This document shows, piece by piece, positions 11,912 to 23,500 of a stretch of DNA of 64,000 nucleotides. Numbering within the stretch: the first letter of the stretch is position 1; each line of letters begins with the position of its first letter. The position numbers and the translations under genes are program-made. The stretch comes from Heterotrichella gracilis (taxonomy: Eukaryota; Sar; Xanthophyceae; Tribonematales; Xanthonemataceae). Under the pieces are notes generated by a model, which was not told the origin of the DNA, did no database searches, and was given only the letters and a program-made list of their open reading frames with translations. The stretch lies in NCBI GenBank assembly GCA_032358255.1, contig JAULBX010030596.1, positions 117,080 through 181,079 of the forward strand. Direction: 5' to 3'.

Positions 11912-12617
11912 ATGGGAATCATCCTTTGTTTCAAAAAGGAGGCCAGCGCTCAGCTCGAACTTATTGCGCTGGATATAGATTCGGTACCTTGGTCACTCAT
12001 GGCCAAGGCATTGCGCTTTGACTGCCACAAAGTGCTCCGAGTCAAGGCGTCGCAGGGCAGGGTGCTTACTGTGGGGACAGGTTTACAACCCAATTTTCAG
12101 CTGATCAGAGCTGATGCGCCGAGCCCTTGGTGGCACAGCTGGAGAGCAAGACGACCCACTCATCATGCAGGGGACCAAGATAGATGGTAAGATTTGAGGG
12201 AGGCATGGCACTAGCACTGACTGCCTCGTCGTCACAAGTGGGCGCTGCATCTCCCACACCCTCACCATGCCTCAGGCTGTAGCACAAGGGGGAGTCAGTG
12301 TGCACAGGGTGCACCTCCATATGTTAGTCACTGCAGAGGGATGCCTGGAGATACTGTAGTGCTGGAGCTATGCACAGAACGGGCCATTCATACCTGACTG
12401 TTCTCCTTGTGCGCATGCTGCCGCAGGGGATGACCACACAGCAAGGATGCAGCAAGCCAGAAAGATGCTGAGGGAGATGTTATACGAGATACTCACTGAA
12501 ACACCGTTCTGCCCGGCCAACTACAATGCATCTGATTCCAACACTGAGGACTGCAGCGCATTTGAGGCCAAGACAGAGGATGCTCAGGAGCATGAAACCC
12601 CTTCAGAGGGTGCCTGA
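11912..12617 (+). pseudogene. frameshifted copy of the 144-aa partner gene, unit A
   Basis: It corresponds to the intact gene at 14852-15523. Exon 1 (11912-12186) opens with ATG and aligns with the intact copy through a shared LRVKA/LKVKT stretch, then carries a net 7-bp insertion before the conserved ALGGTAGEQDDPL stretch, which is read in another frame after an in-frame TGA. Exon 2 (12427-12617) stays open and clearly homologous: PANYNASDSNTEDC against TDYNASASDTEDC. The GTAAGA donor and CAG acceptor are preserved. It could be recently inactivated, or use an unseen splice variant. Confidence 0.7.
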
Positions 12618-13680
12618 TAGAGGTGAACAGCAAACTGCCATCGCACACTGCTGGCCTGTTGGGGTTAGTTATCCACTGTCAAGTCTGCACATGGCCCTGC
12701 CGGCACACAGCTGCAAACTTAGCTCCAACAGGCAGGGTCATGGGGTATCATGCTTGGATGGCCAATCTTCAGACCATGAAGGAGAAGAAGATTGCAGGCA
12801 GTGCTGCATCATGCTTTGTCGGTCAACCATCGAGGTCATGCGGGTGTCCAGAATATTTTGCATCAGGTTTTGTTCATTCCAGGATAGACTCTGGCAGTGT
12901 ACTGGATGGCAGGCAGTGCTGCAATCTTCTTCTCCTTCACTACCTAAAGGTTGGCACTCTGAAGCGTGTGCAATCTTCGAGGAGTGTAGGAGAAGAAGAT
13001 TGCAGCACTGCCTGCCATCCAGTACACTGCCAGAGTCTATCCTGGAATAAACAAAACCTGATGCAAAATATTCTTGACACCCGTGTGACATCAATGGTTG
13101 GCCAACAAAACATGATGCAGTGGGGGGCACGGGCGCATCCGTTTGTGACGCAGCAGGGAGGGGTTTGGGTGGGCGTGTAGCAGAGAGGTGTGTGGATGGG
13201 TATGCAGCGCATGGTGTTGCTGCTGGGGGTGGACATGGGGAGGTGGACAACTGTTTCAGCTGCAGGACTGTGAACGTCATATCAGGATGACATTGTAGCG
13301 CTTTGCGACCAGCCATCTCCTGCAGTCTCCCGGGTGGAACACGCCCTGTGTGTCGTGCCTGTTTGCCACCTGTGGGCAGTTGCCTTTTACAAATTTACTC
13401 CTTCTGGTGGCCTGAATCAACGTTGTTGTCTCCGCTGAACCACAATGGGTGTTGCTGCACCGCCTTTGGCATGTCAACACCCGCAAGGTTGCCATCTGTA
13501 ACCAACAGTCACACAGCTGGCTTACGGAGGCTCACATGCTACCAGTACAGTGCCTTCAAAGGCAGAACAACTGCTGGCACCACCGTTCTCAATGGACACA
13601 GTAACGTCCGGTTACAGTTACCACTGATGGGATGTTGCTGCACCACTGGGTGATGGTACACCACCCCATTTTCCCTGTTT
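12618..13680. other. spacer between units A and B
   Basis: No gene supported. It contains 3' flank sequence shared with unit B (12618-12745 resembles 15524-15620), the long inverted repeat, and weakly repeated text around 13440-13660 (GGTGTTGCTGCACC-like) of unknown nature. Confidence 0.5.
12804..13120. repeat. 132-bp near-perfect inverted repeat (long hairpin)
   Basis: Arms 12804-12935 and 12989-13120 are both 132 bp with 9 mismatches and no gaps (about 93% identical), separated by a 53-bp loop. The roughly 60 bp next to the loop are perfectly complementary. If transcribed, either strand would fold into one long stem. Short repeats of the arm sequence (GCAGTGCTGC) recur nearby. It could be a small-RNA precursor or a palindromic duplication or MITE-like insertion; no transposase is present. 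Confidence 0.9.
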
Positions 13681-13960
13681 CCAGCAGCTGCGAATACGGC
13701 TTGTGTAGAGTTCCACCTGAGTGGGGGGGTTGCTTAAAGTACAACACTGGGCATTCACTTATCAACTTTTCTGCCCAAATAAATACAGAAAAAGAAATCC
13801 ATTTAATTGGGGCAGAACAGGCTTTTCCAGCCATTCGTCTTTGCCAAAAGACCACAAAAGCGGGAGCAAAAGCTGTATGCTTGTAGCTTGTTACGACCAG
13901 CGTCTGAGATCGGTTTCAGTTGGAGTATGCACATGCTCTAGGAGTGCAAATAGTGGCACC

Positions 13961-14544
13961 ATGCCAGCTCCCACACCTGCACAGGTCCGCCAACTGTACA
14001 GGGCACTCCGGAAGAAAGGTGGGTGGAGGTGACACCGCAACGCCTTCTGGGTACCTGGGCATTTATTGACAACGTTTCGTCTATGCAGGCTCGAGTTTTA
14101 CAAACTACAACGTCCGAGAGTAAGTGTGTTAGGTTTGGCATATGTATGCATGCATCTGATTTAGCATATGCATGCATCTAGCAGTTTCGCACACTTTCGT
14201 TGTGGTTGCGCGTAAAGTGTTGCTTTAGGTTTTGTGCTTTAAGCCTGACATAAGCACGTGCTGATAAGTTTGTCATGACCAGGTACGTGAAGTGAAGGGC
14301 AGGTGAGGACTTCAGGGAGCACGCTGCCCAACAGGATGCACAGGTAATAGCACAGCTCTGGGAGAAAGCCAAGCAATAGTGTACAGCCTGTATGGAAGGA
14401 AGCACAAAAGCATTATGGTGAGCGGTGCATGGCCAGCCGTATGACTTAAGCTGGACAACGTGCTGTGGGGCTCACAACGATACCTGCCACGACTGAGTGA
14501 CAACGCTTTGTTGCGTACAGAACTGGAAAGAAGCCTACGATTAA
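13961..14544 (+). pseudogene. ISD11/LYRM4 pseudogene, unit B
   Basis: Exons 13961-14018, 14089-14119, 14283-14417 and 14521-14544 keep good GT-AG borders, and exon 1 has an intact ATG and the QLYRAL motif. In exon 3 the codon CGA of the intact copy is TGA (EYVK then stop). A 28-bp deletion near 14376, bounded by a CAA/CAA direct repeat, then removes the DLALVERQS codons and shifts the frame. Exon 4 reads NWKEAYD and a stop. The preserved splice sites and two coding lesions suggest later inactivation than unit A. Confidence 0.9.
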
Positions 14545-14851
14545 TGCTGCTCCATACTGCTCAAGTGACAAAAACCAGAGTTAAGAAGGTGCGGCAAGCT
14601 GAAGACTTCAACATGCTGTTGTTTTGCGTGTGCAGTAAGTGTTGACAGGTTTGCGTGTGCAGTAAGTGTGACAGGTTTTGTTCAGGTGCAGTGTCTAACA
14701 CCAGGCAACTTTAGCAGTCTTTGTATTGCTTTGTTCGTCTGCAAAACAAACTGATGAAGTGTGCTTGTTGTGCAGCCTGAGTCCCTTGACTTACACCACC
14801 ATTGCACAAGGAGCCCTCTCACTTGAGGTGTGCACGTTATCCAGGTCAGTG

Positions 14852-15523
14852 ATGGCAGACGTCATCTACTTCAAGGGGGAGGGCAGCGATGACCTGCTAT
14901 ATGTGGAGATGGATGGAGACACAGTCCCTTTCTCAGACATCGCCGACCTGTTGGTCTTGGACTATGCTGGAGGGCTCAAAGTCAAGACTAAATCCCAGGA
15001 CGACTGGTTTTGCGTGACGGCACGTCGAGAAGTCCACGCTCCCAAGATGCGCCAAGTCCTTGGTGCCACAGCTGGAGGGCGAGACAACCCACTTGTCATC
15101 AAGGGGAAACCGGCAGCTGGTAAGACTTGAGGGAGGTATAGTGCTAGCACTCAGTGCCTGGCTGTCACAAACTGGGCTGCGTGTCCCACACCCGCATGAT
15201 ACCCCAGGCTGTAGCACAAGGGGGCTTCACTGTGCACAGGGTGCACCTCCATATGTTGGTCACTGCAGAGGGATGGCTGGAGATGTTGTAGGGCTGGAGC
15301 TATTCACAGAACAGGCCTTTTCACATTGGTTGACTGTTCTCCTTGTGCGCATGCAGCTGCAGCCAAAGACAAGCTGCACGAGCTGTTCAACAAGATCATC
15401 ATGGAGTCATTTGCCTACACCGACTACAACGCATCTGCTTCCGACACAGAGGACTGCAATGTGTCTTTGGCGGACACCGAGGATGCACGGGAGGATGTTG
15501 CCCCTTCAGAGGATGCCAGGTAG
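14852..15523 (+). CDS. unknown 144-aa acidic protein (ISD11 neighbour gene)
   Basis: Two exons, 14852-15119 and 15357-15523, phase 1 with GTAAGA donor and CAG acceptor, sum to 145 codons. The protein starts MADVIYFKGEGSDDLLY, has a compact N-terminal half (about residues 1-88, alternating hydrophobic and charged, beta-like), then a helix from about 90 to 110 (KDKLHELFNKIIMESF), and a very acidic tail ending EDVAPSEDAR. I do not recognise the family. No signal peptide or membrane segment. A diverged paralogue sits 2.9 kb upstream with a frameshift, and residues conserved between the copies (TAG..D(D/N)PL, NAS.S.TEDC) mark likely constrained positions. The ATG was chosen because homology begins just after it; it follows ISD11 copy B on the same strand. 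Confidence 0.65.
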
Positions 15524-16400
15524 CGGTGGTGAAGAGCAAACCGTCTTGGCACACTGCTGGCTTGTCCGGGGTAGTGATCCACTGCCAAGTGCTGCACATG
15601 GCCCTGCCAAGCAAGTGGGTCAGTGGCGACAAGATCACAGCATTGCAGCTTGATTAACAACGATGCACCTCCCTCCTGGGACAGAAGATAGGTGGTGGAA
15701 TATTAATTGGACTACCTGCCCTGAGTATTGACCAGCCATACTGTAGTTGTGAGCCTGGGGTATTTGCCAGGAGCTGGGTTTTGTCCTGACAGCCATCTTT
15801 CTCATTAGGGGCTGCAGCTTGAAGGGTTTGGTGTTATTACAAGTCCTTGATGCGGTTTTTATGGATGTGACTGCAACGTGCTGTATTGTGGCAAGGTGGT
15901 GGGCGTTGGAAACAATGGTGTGGTCTGAGTGCAGTTCAGAGCAGGGCCATGTGCACATAGTCATTGGTACTTGTTTGTGGGTTTTCTCCTGAAAATGGAG
16001 ATCCTATACTGGATGATATTGTGACGGGTATTGAATTTTATATGAATGCATGGTTTTGGTCGTTGCGTGAATGCATGTACCCTTGTGGTACCTACAGGGA
16101 ATTTTTGTGGATTTCAGCTGTACCTAGATTGTTTGTGCCTATTGGCTTTTTCTTTGTGGTCTTGCGTGAAACTCTGAAAGACAGCAACGTCTAATAAAAA
16201 GGTGCACACCAGGGAACCAGGAACTTTATATCTTTTGCAGAACTCTGGTTGACAATACTGCTGTATGGCATTCATCGAGCTGTAAACATTGTCACTCTCA
16301 GCAAACTTGACTCGTGTTTGACAGTTTCAATATTGAAAACTGCTTTGCCCAATTTGAAAGAATGGCATGTTCTAAAACACTGGACTATACCTAGGATTTC
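15524..16400 (+). other. probable long 3' UTR and spacer before unit C
   Basis: No coding support. An open stretch at 15964-16194 exists but shows no recognisable protein. TGTAA near 16279-16283 could end the transcript of the 144-aa gene. Unit C begins around 16400. Confidence 0.4.
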
Positions 16401-16489
16401 ACTACTGCAGTGCATGGGCAGCTGCAGCAGTTACACAACCCCTTTGAAGTTCCTGTCCCACAATGGCCAGCATTTTACCTTTCCAACTT

Positions 16490-16539
16490 TTTTCTGCCCA
16501 ATAAAAACATAAAGGAAATCCATTTTGTTGGGCAGAAAA
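16490..16539. promoter_or_regulatory. short inverted-repeat element upstream of ISD11 copy C
   Basis: Perfect 12-bp arms (16490-16501 TTTTCTGCCCAA and 16528-16539) flank 26 AT-rich bases. Diverged versions occur at the same place upstream of copies A (about 10846-10895) and B (about 13768-13818), 130-190 bp before the start codon. It may be a duplicated promoter structure or a tiny mobile-element footprint present before the duplication. Confidence 0.45.
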
Positions 16540-16667
16540 GTACAGGCTTTTCCAGCCACTCGAACACAAAAGACGGACAACAGCTGGATGCTTGTAGTTT
16601 GTTGCGACTGAGACCGGTATCAATTCGGGTGCGCACATGTTCTAGCAGTGCAGCTAGTGGTGGCACC

Positions 16668-17266
16668 ATGCCAGCTCCCACACCGGCACAGGTCCGGCAA
16701 CTGTACAGGGCGTTCCTGAAGAAAGGTGGGTGGAAGTGACACCGCAACGGCTTCTTGTACGTAATTGCCACTTGTTGACAACGCTTTTGTCTATGCAGGC
16801 TCGAGTTTTACAAACTACAACGTCCGAGAGTAAGTGTGTTAGGTCTGGCATATGCATGCATGCATGCATCTGATTTGCAGTTTCTCACAACTTTAAACGT
16901 TATGTTATGCGTACTATTTGGCTTTGGGTTCATAGTTTCAGCCTGATATCTTCTTCTGCTAACAAGTCTGCCATGACTAGGTACGTGAAGCGAAGGGCAG
17001 GTGAGGGCTTTAGGGAGCATGCAGCCCAAAAGGATGAGCAGGTGGTAGCACAGCTCTGGGAGAAAGCCAAGCAAGACTTGGCCCTTGTGGAGAGACAGTC
17101 AATAGTGTACAGCCTGTATGGAAGGAAGCACAAAAGCATCATGGTGAGCGGCGCATGGCCAGCCTTGTGACTCATGCTGCGCAAGGTGCTTAGTTGGTTA
17201 CAACGCCATACCTGCCACGGCTTGGTGACAGTGGTTTCTGGCTTGCAGGACTTGGACGAAGTCTGA
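16668..17266 (+). CDS. ISD11: ISD11/LYRM4, LYR-motif Fe-S assembly factor (intact copy)
   Basis: Small mitochondrial LYR protein that binds and stabilises the cysteine desulfurase NFS1 (with acyl-carrier protein) at the start of Fe-S cluster assembly. Exons 16668-16725, 16799-16829, 16981-17143 and 17249-17266 join in phase to 90 codons (89 aa; human LYRM4 is 91). Residues 9-14 read VRQLYR with the LYR tripeptide, followed by FTNYNVREYVKRR, matching the ISD11 F-x-x-YN-R-x-Y pattern, then EKAKQDLALVERQ and YSLYGRKHKSIM. The last exon adds DLDEV and a stop. It is the only intact one of three tandem copies. Convergent with HYDIN, whose stop is 236 bp downstream; a plus-strand TGTAA lies at 17591-17595 inside antisense HYDIN sequence. 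Confidence 0.92.
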
Positions 17267-17501
17267 GCGGTATGTTACAAACGGAAGGCGCCTGGGCAAC
17301 CCACAACTACCACAGCTCTGGATGTCAGACCCCAAGCCAATACTATCTGGTTCTCTAGTCTACAGTGAATCTGAATAGTTCATTTCTACTTCTAGCACAC
17401 CGGAGGCCAATCCTGCCCAACGGTGCAACAGTCCTATGCATAACCCCCAGCAGCGCTCTCGCACATTGCACCCTTAGTCCCACATCCCATGCTGGTCCCA
17501 A

Positions 17502-20500
17502 TTACGTGCTCAAATAGAACACCCACACCTCGTCGGGCAGCTGGGCACAGCTGACCAACAGCTTGCCACTTGCGCCTGTGGCGGCTTTGCTTGTAACCTT
17601 GATATTCACGCTCCCTTTGGCTGAAATGGCATCTCCTTGCTGCGGCAGCACAAACGCTGGGTTGTCCACAGCATACCTGAACTCCGCCTGTGCATCCAGC
17701 ACGTTCTTGAAGCTCACAGTTGCTGCTCCTTGCTTGAGAAAAACCGGACCCTGGGGTTGCGCCCTGCTCCCAGTGCCCTGCAGCGGCACCTCCACCTTCA
17801 CACCACCATCCGACACAACTTGCAGCACGCCCTCCTCGCACACCCCAGCCACAGATTGGGCCTCAAAGCTGATCACAAATTTGGCTTTGGGCAGCCGCGC
17901 CGGGTCGGTGCAGGCAGGCACATCCACACTGGCAGGCGTGACGGTGAAACAGCTGCTTCCACCTAGGATGCTGGCTGTGTGTTGCGCAGGCTGTCTGCCC
18001 CAATGGTTGACCGCGTGCGTGCGCTGTGTGGTGGAGCCGATAGGCGCGGAAAAGGAGAGGGGTGGGAGTGCCTGTAGTGGCAACGCCTGTAGGTCGAGGT
18101 GGTATGTGCATGTGCCCAGCTGGGCTGATGCCACTGCCACTGCCACACGCTGGCTCCCTTGGGTAGATGGGTGGAAAATGCATGGCAGTGATGCGCAGCC
18201 GTGGCCTGGTATGCTGATGCTGCTGGCCACTGTCAGCTCCTCGCATGCGCATGACACCTGCGCAATTTCACTGTTAAACTTTTGTAAACCATGAATTCTA
18301 ATGGATTTGACTCATGGGCAATAGCAGTAGGCTAAGCAGGAACCCCTTTGAAATTCTTCAATCTGTCATGAGTAGGTAAGTACATGCCCAGCTTTGTCCT
18401 TCAGCAGGCACTTCCAGACCGAATTGAAGGGCATTACCCTTCTGTTTACACAGTTTCCTATCATTACCTGCGCCACCACCAGTTGGTCCAGGGGGGTGGA
18501 GATGGGGATGCTTCCTGCATGGTGCTGGCCCACCGCGCACCGCAGCATGACAGGCTGAGCGCTGCTGCCCGCTGCACCACTGGGACGCACATCAAACACC
18601 AGGTCATAGAACAGGTACTCGCCAGTGGCCTCATTGGTGAAGGTGACAGTGGCATCGCATCGGCCTGCCTCGGATGGCACCACCTGCAGCAGGCATGCAA
18701 ACAGGCGTTCACTGCATTTTGCCAAAATGTAACATTGTACTAAAAATACACTTTCTCCGAAGCCACCAAAAACATCTGCCAATTTCAGTCATATATAATT
18801 ATGGAATGATCTCATGGGCACGGGTATAATTCTATGGACGCCCCTGTGGCGGCAAGGCACGCCTGCACCGCTACATGCCATGGCATATGGCATAGGCATG
18901 CGTCATTCTGAAATGACATATTATTGAGCAGCCAGTGATGGAGCTTTCTGCGCAATGCCAACGCAAAGTTTTGCTACGCGTTTTCGTAATGTCAGTACGG
19001 TGCATTTTGCTATCCGTACCTGCAGCGTGTACTCTTTGCTGCCTCGCCCCGCCACCTCCAGTGCCTGTGGCCCACTCAGCTGCACCAGGCTGCCACCCCC
19101 TGTCACTCGCATGCCCACCGCCAGCTGCTGCCGCTCCCTGCTCCAGTTCTTGACCACAAGGGCCTGCTGGTGCACCACCCCAACCTGCATTTGCTTGCGG
19201 ATGGTGGCAACTGGCACCGGTGGGCCAGCACACCCTGCAGGGAACAGGCGTTTTTTTATGAACTGGTTGCGCTACTGGTCATGAGTGCCTAGTTTTGGCT
19301 GAGTTATATCACAACAGCAACACATGCCCAAAACCAGTTCCTGCAATGGAGACCATGGAATGAGGAGTTTCCGCAGGACCATGTGTTTGTAAGGCAGTCA
19401 CAACATGCATGGCATTCCAATGCCGCAATCCCCACCTATTATAGAGCGTTCTGGACACAGAACACTATAAAACACCATTGCCAAGCTGGGTCATAAGTGT
19501 CATACCTCTCAGCGCAACCGTTTGCACCTTGCCGCCAGGCAGCGTAATCTCAACGCTCCCTTCATCCCACACCCCTTCGCCGCTCATGACCACCGGGTGG
19601 TAGGTCACAGGCAGCCGGGCAGTTGCCTTTGCCAGCAGGTTTAGCCTTGGTGGGGCGCTGAAGGCCTTGCCACTGACCTTCACAACCGCACTCCATGCCG
19701 CTGCACCGGGGTTGGTGACAGTCACATGCTGCTGCCCAGCTGTGCGCACTGGGGTGTGGAACTCCAACATGCTAGCTCCAGGCTCATTGTCAGTGGCGGC
19801 GCCAGGCGCTGTGGTCAATGTACTGCATGAGCCAGACATCTTGATGGGCACCTGGTGCAACGTGCTGGTGTGCAGCACCGCTGTGCACTTCGTGGTTGTT
19901 CCCCGGTGTTCGTATAGGGGGGCAAAGCGGGCAGTGAGTGCCAGGCGCTGGATAGCGGGGATGTTTCCGCAGGTAGGGGATAAGGAAAAGGGAGGCGCAC
20001 AGGACCCTGGTGCCAGCTGGAAGCTGACATCTGCGCTGCTGTTGTTCTGGATCCAAACCTCTCTGGTAGCCTACAGGCAGATTGGCACAGGAACTTGCGG
20101 CTTTTGCAGTAGGGGCACTTCAAACAAAAAATGCGTACACAAGCTCATCAGATACCAAAGATGTTGGCAAAGTTAGGGGACAATAGTTATAATATTATGT
20201 ATTTGATTATTGGCATGTCAATACGTGCGACTTGAATTTGATGCAATGCATGCCATGCGTAAATTCAAGAGGAATGCGGTACTCAACAACAGGGTCCTGC
20301 TGAGCGTTGCAGTCATTTCTACAGTAAATACTCGCTGCAGGCATAATGCGTGTGGAATGATTCCTTACCACTCCTTTTGGGGCAACCTCTGCGAAGCTGA
20401 TAGCCTGCGGGGTGGCAACCACTGCTGCATCCGCCAAACAGCTCCCAACCAATGTCGCAATGGGTAGCGAGGCGCCATGCAGGTCAGCGGCCAGCTGAAG

Positions 20501-23500
20501 CTGGAAAGGGTTGATCCGCCGCATGGGCCTGTCAACGAAATAAAACAGTAATAATTGAGGTAATTACATGAGATGCCTTACTTCATGATACTACACTGAA
20601 AAGAGGCGTTTTGGTGCACGTGCACCAGGATTTACCACTGACACAGAAGAAACATTAATGTGGCAACTTGTGCTCATGACCATGCTATGATCTAGCAATA
20701 TTGTCGAATGACGCAGAACATGGAGAATAACTTGCATGCTTTACCTGAAATTCATGGATACAGAGACACGGCCTTGGGGTGGCAGTGTGTGATGGATGCA
20801 CGCCAGGTGAATGCCATAGCGCTGCAGTTGAGGCTGCATTGTTTGGAAGGAGAGAGGCATGGCCAAGGAGCTGTTGTTTGCCAGCTCAACTCGCCTGCAG
20901 AGATGAAATAATAAATAATAACAACCTAGTTTGCAACGCAACTATGCCAATTTCCCATTGGCAAATGAATAGGGACTCAGCGCATGCCAGACATCAAATG
21001 GTTTGCAATAGATCCAAGGTGTCCATACCTTGTCACATTCTGTCCAGGCTGCACCTTGCCAAAGTCCACAACGCCACCAGAAGGGTCAACCACTTGCAGA
21101 TCTCCAATGCCCACCACCTCAGCGCTCAGGGGTACCACCTCGCAGAAATCCGCAACATTCACACTCAGCGACTCGTTGAATACGCCCTCTGTTGTTGGAT
21201 GGTACTCCATGCGGATGTCCCGCTTCTGACCAGGGCCAATGGGGCCATGGACATAGGTCAAAAACACGTCTGTACTGCTGGATTGCACTTGGAAGGGCAG
21301 CTCACACTCCTCCTGGTTCCAGACTTGTACTGTTTTGCAGTGGGGCTTCATGCCGTCCCTGTGTTGGAAGACCCTTCCAAAGCTGTGCTTGCTGGGGGTC
21401 AGCTTCATGTGTGGCCGCTGTACGGGACCTGCACAACCATCACTGTTATTTGCAGAGTTTACCCACAGTTTTTACAAACAAAGCACAACCTATTTTGAAA
21501 AAACACTATCAGATATGCAACATAATTGAAAAACTGTGGCTTTACTGCTGCACACCTTTGATGCCAATCATATACGTCACACCACCAATGACACATGTGA
21601 CCACGCTGTTCTGTGGCGTTCTCTTGTCAGCTGCTGTGAACCGCAACTGGCAGCGCTGCGTCTGGCTGGCACCAATTACACCCGATGCGGGGACTAGCTC
21701 CACAAGGCCTGTGTTCTGAGCCTTTGTCCACTTGAAGTCAATTGGTACCTCACTGTCATTCTTCAGCAGCACGTCTCGGTTTCCATCCTGCAGAGGTGTC
21801 CGATTGCTGCTGAGTAGATGGTTGGTCTAGGGTACATGCCTACTAACATAGTTGATGGCTAATAATGATGGCTAATTATAATGCACAAAGATTTCAGTAA
21901 TCAACCAACCTCTAGACTACTATCCAGGTAATCTTTAAGGAACATTGGGAAAAACATAATATCTAGCCTGTCCTCAAAGAGGGGACCTGTTGAAGCAGAG
22001 TCATCAAACGAGAATGGAGTTACCCTCCTATCCACAATGCCCGCTACTCAGCCCAGGCATTCCCAGCATGAGCACGTACCTGTACGTGTATTTGGTGTAT
22101 GCTGCCGTGAGTCAGTACCACTGGATGTCCATTCTCACTGCCACCAGGTGGTTCCAGCACCACCATCTCACGCATGTCACATGCTTCTGCCACTATATCC
22201 AATGGCAGGCTGAGGGTGCTGTCCTTGATGACGAATTTGAACCTGCAGTCCATGAATCCTGCAGAATAATAATAAAAAGTCATGTAATGGATCGTTGATT
22301 AGTGAACGAGGTTTCTTTAGCCGCGCAATCTGCCTCTGAACAGGCCTGTTGGTTAACATTACTTAACCAGCATTAGTTCCCTGCTACCTGGACAGAGATA
22401 AGTTAGCAAAATGGAAAGGCAGGTACCCTCTCGTCCACTGCTGCCTAGCTAGGCCCCTGGCATTTCTCAGCTTTCGTCCCTAAGTATGCGCTGTCCCTTA
22501 CCTGCAGAGGCTGCGTTGACGCTGACATGGACTGGCATGGAAGACCTCGGCTGGATCGCCCCTCTCCTTGGCTTGCAGGAAAACGCGTTCATGTGCACAC
22601 TGCCTGTGCCCTCAATAGCAAATGAAAATGGCTGCTGCTCATTGTTCACCAGCTGAACAACCTCCTCGTGGGCAACACCAGCAAGGCACTTGCCAAGGTT
22701 CAGGTAGGAGTTGCTGAAGTGCAGGTTGGGTGCACATAGCTGGCCAATGAGTGAACATGCGGCACTGCTGGACGCGGTTGGGAAGTTCAAGGTCCACAAT
22801 TGCTCCTGCACAGCAAGCGCACCTTGATGAATAAAGGATCGCAGACTATAATTAATATTGATATCGAAGGATTTTATACATAATTTATGCGCTTTTGTGT
22901 AACAATAAAACTGTGGTTTTCAGACATATTTGATTTTAGCACTTCATGCTACTAAGTCTTGCGCATGTGGGAGCAACATGTGACAGCAGCACTGCTGCTG
23001 TATGGCTGTTAGCAAGACAGTATGCTACATTTGCAGCAAGGGGCAAAGGCAATTAAGGTTTAATTAAGATCCAGGATTGCAAAAAACAAGTGGCAACACA
23101 TCCCACCTGTAAATCTGTTGACCCTGCAGACTTGAACTCCACAGCCATTGTGTATGTGCCATGTCGCGGCAGCAACCCTCGAGGCCTGCTGAATGTGAAG
23201 GTGCCCCGGGAGCCGCTCCTGTCAGCATCACTGCGGACCCACTCATAGGGAAGAGTGGCATCTGTCAGGTTGGTGATTGTGAACTTGCGTTTTTGGACAG
23301 CAGCTGATCCCTTGAAAGCACATGCAATAAGTCCTTCTTCTCGCAGGTATCATGGAACTCCAGCTTGAATGGAGCTGCAGTTGCCGTAGCTTCCAGCGGG
23401 CACTGCAGCTGGGCTACGCATGCGGGATCCAGGTTTGAGGCATCACCTTTCAGCATCCGGGAATAAGTCCCTGGCTTGAGAGGTTTAAAATACACCACCA

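Larger units (their letters stand above)
10740..17280 (+). repeat. tandem segmental duplication: three ISD11 units with an interleaved partner gene
   Basis: Three homologous units begin near 10740, 13680 and 16400. Each has an upstream AT-rich block with a short inverted repeat, then the four ISD11 exons (third exon at 11319, 14283 and 16981). Units A and B continue with a related two-exon partner gene (11912-12617 and 14852-15523) and similar 3' flank; unit C ends after ISD11. Divergence is substantial, so the duplication is old. Only one ISD11 (C) and one partner (B) remain intact. Confidence 0.9.

Noticed and set aside
15964-16194. 76-codon plus-strand open frame with hydrophobic residues
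   Set aside because: No homologous feel, no second copy in the duplicated units and a position in the likely 3' UTR; probably chance.
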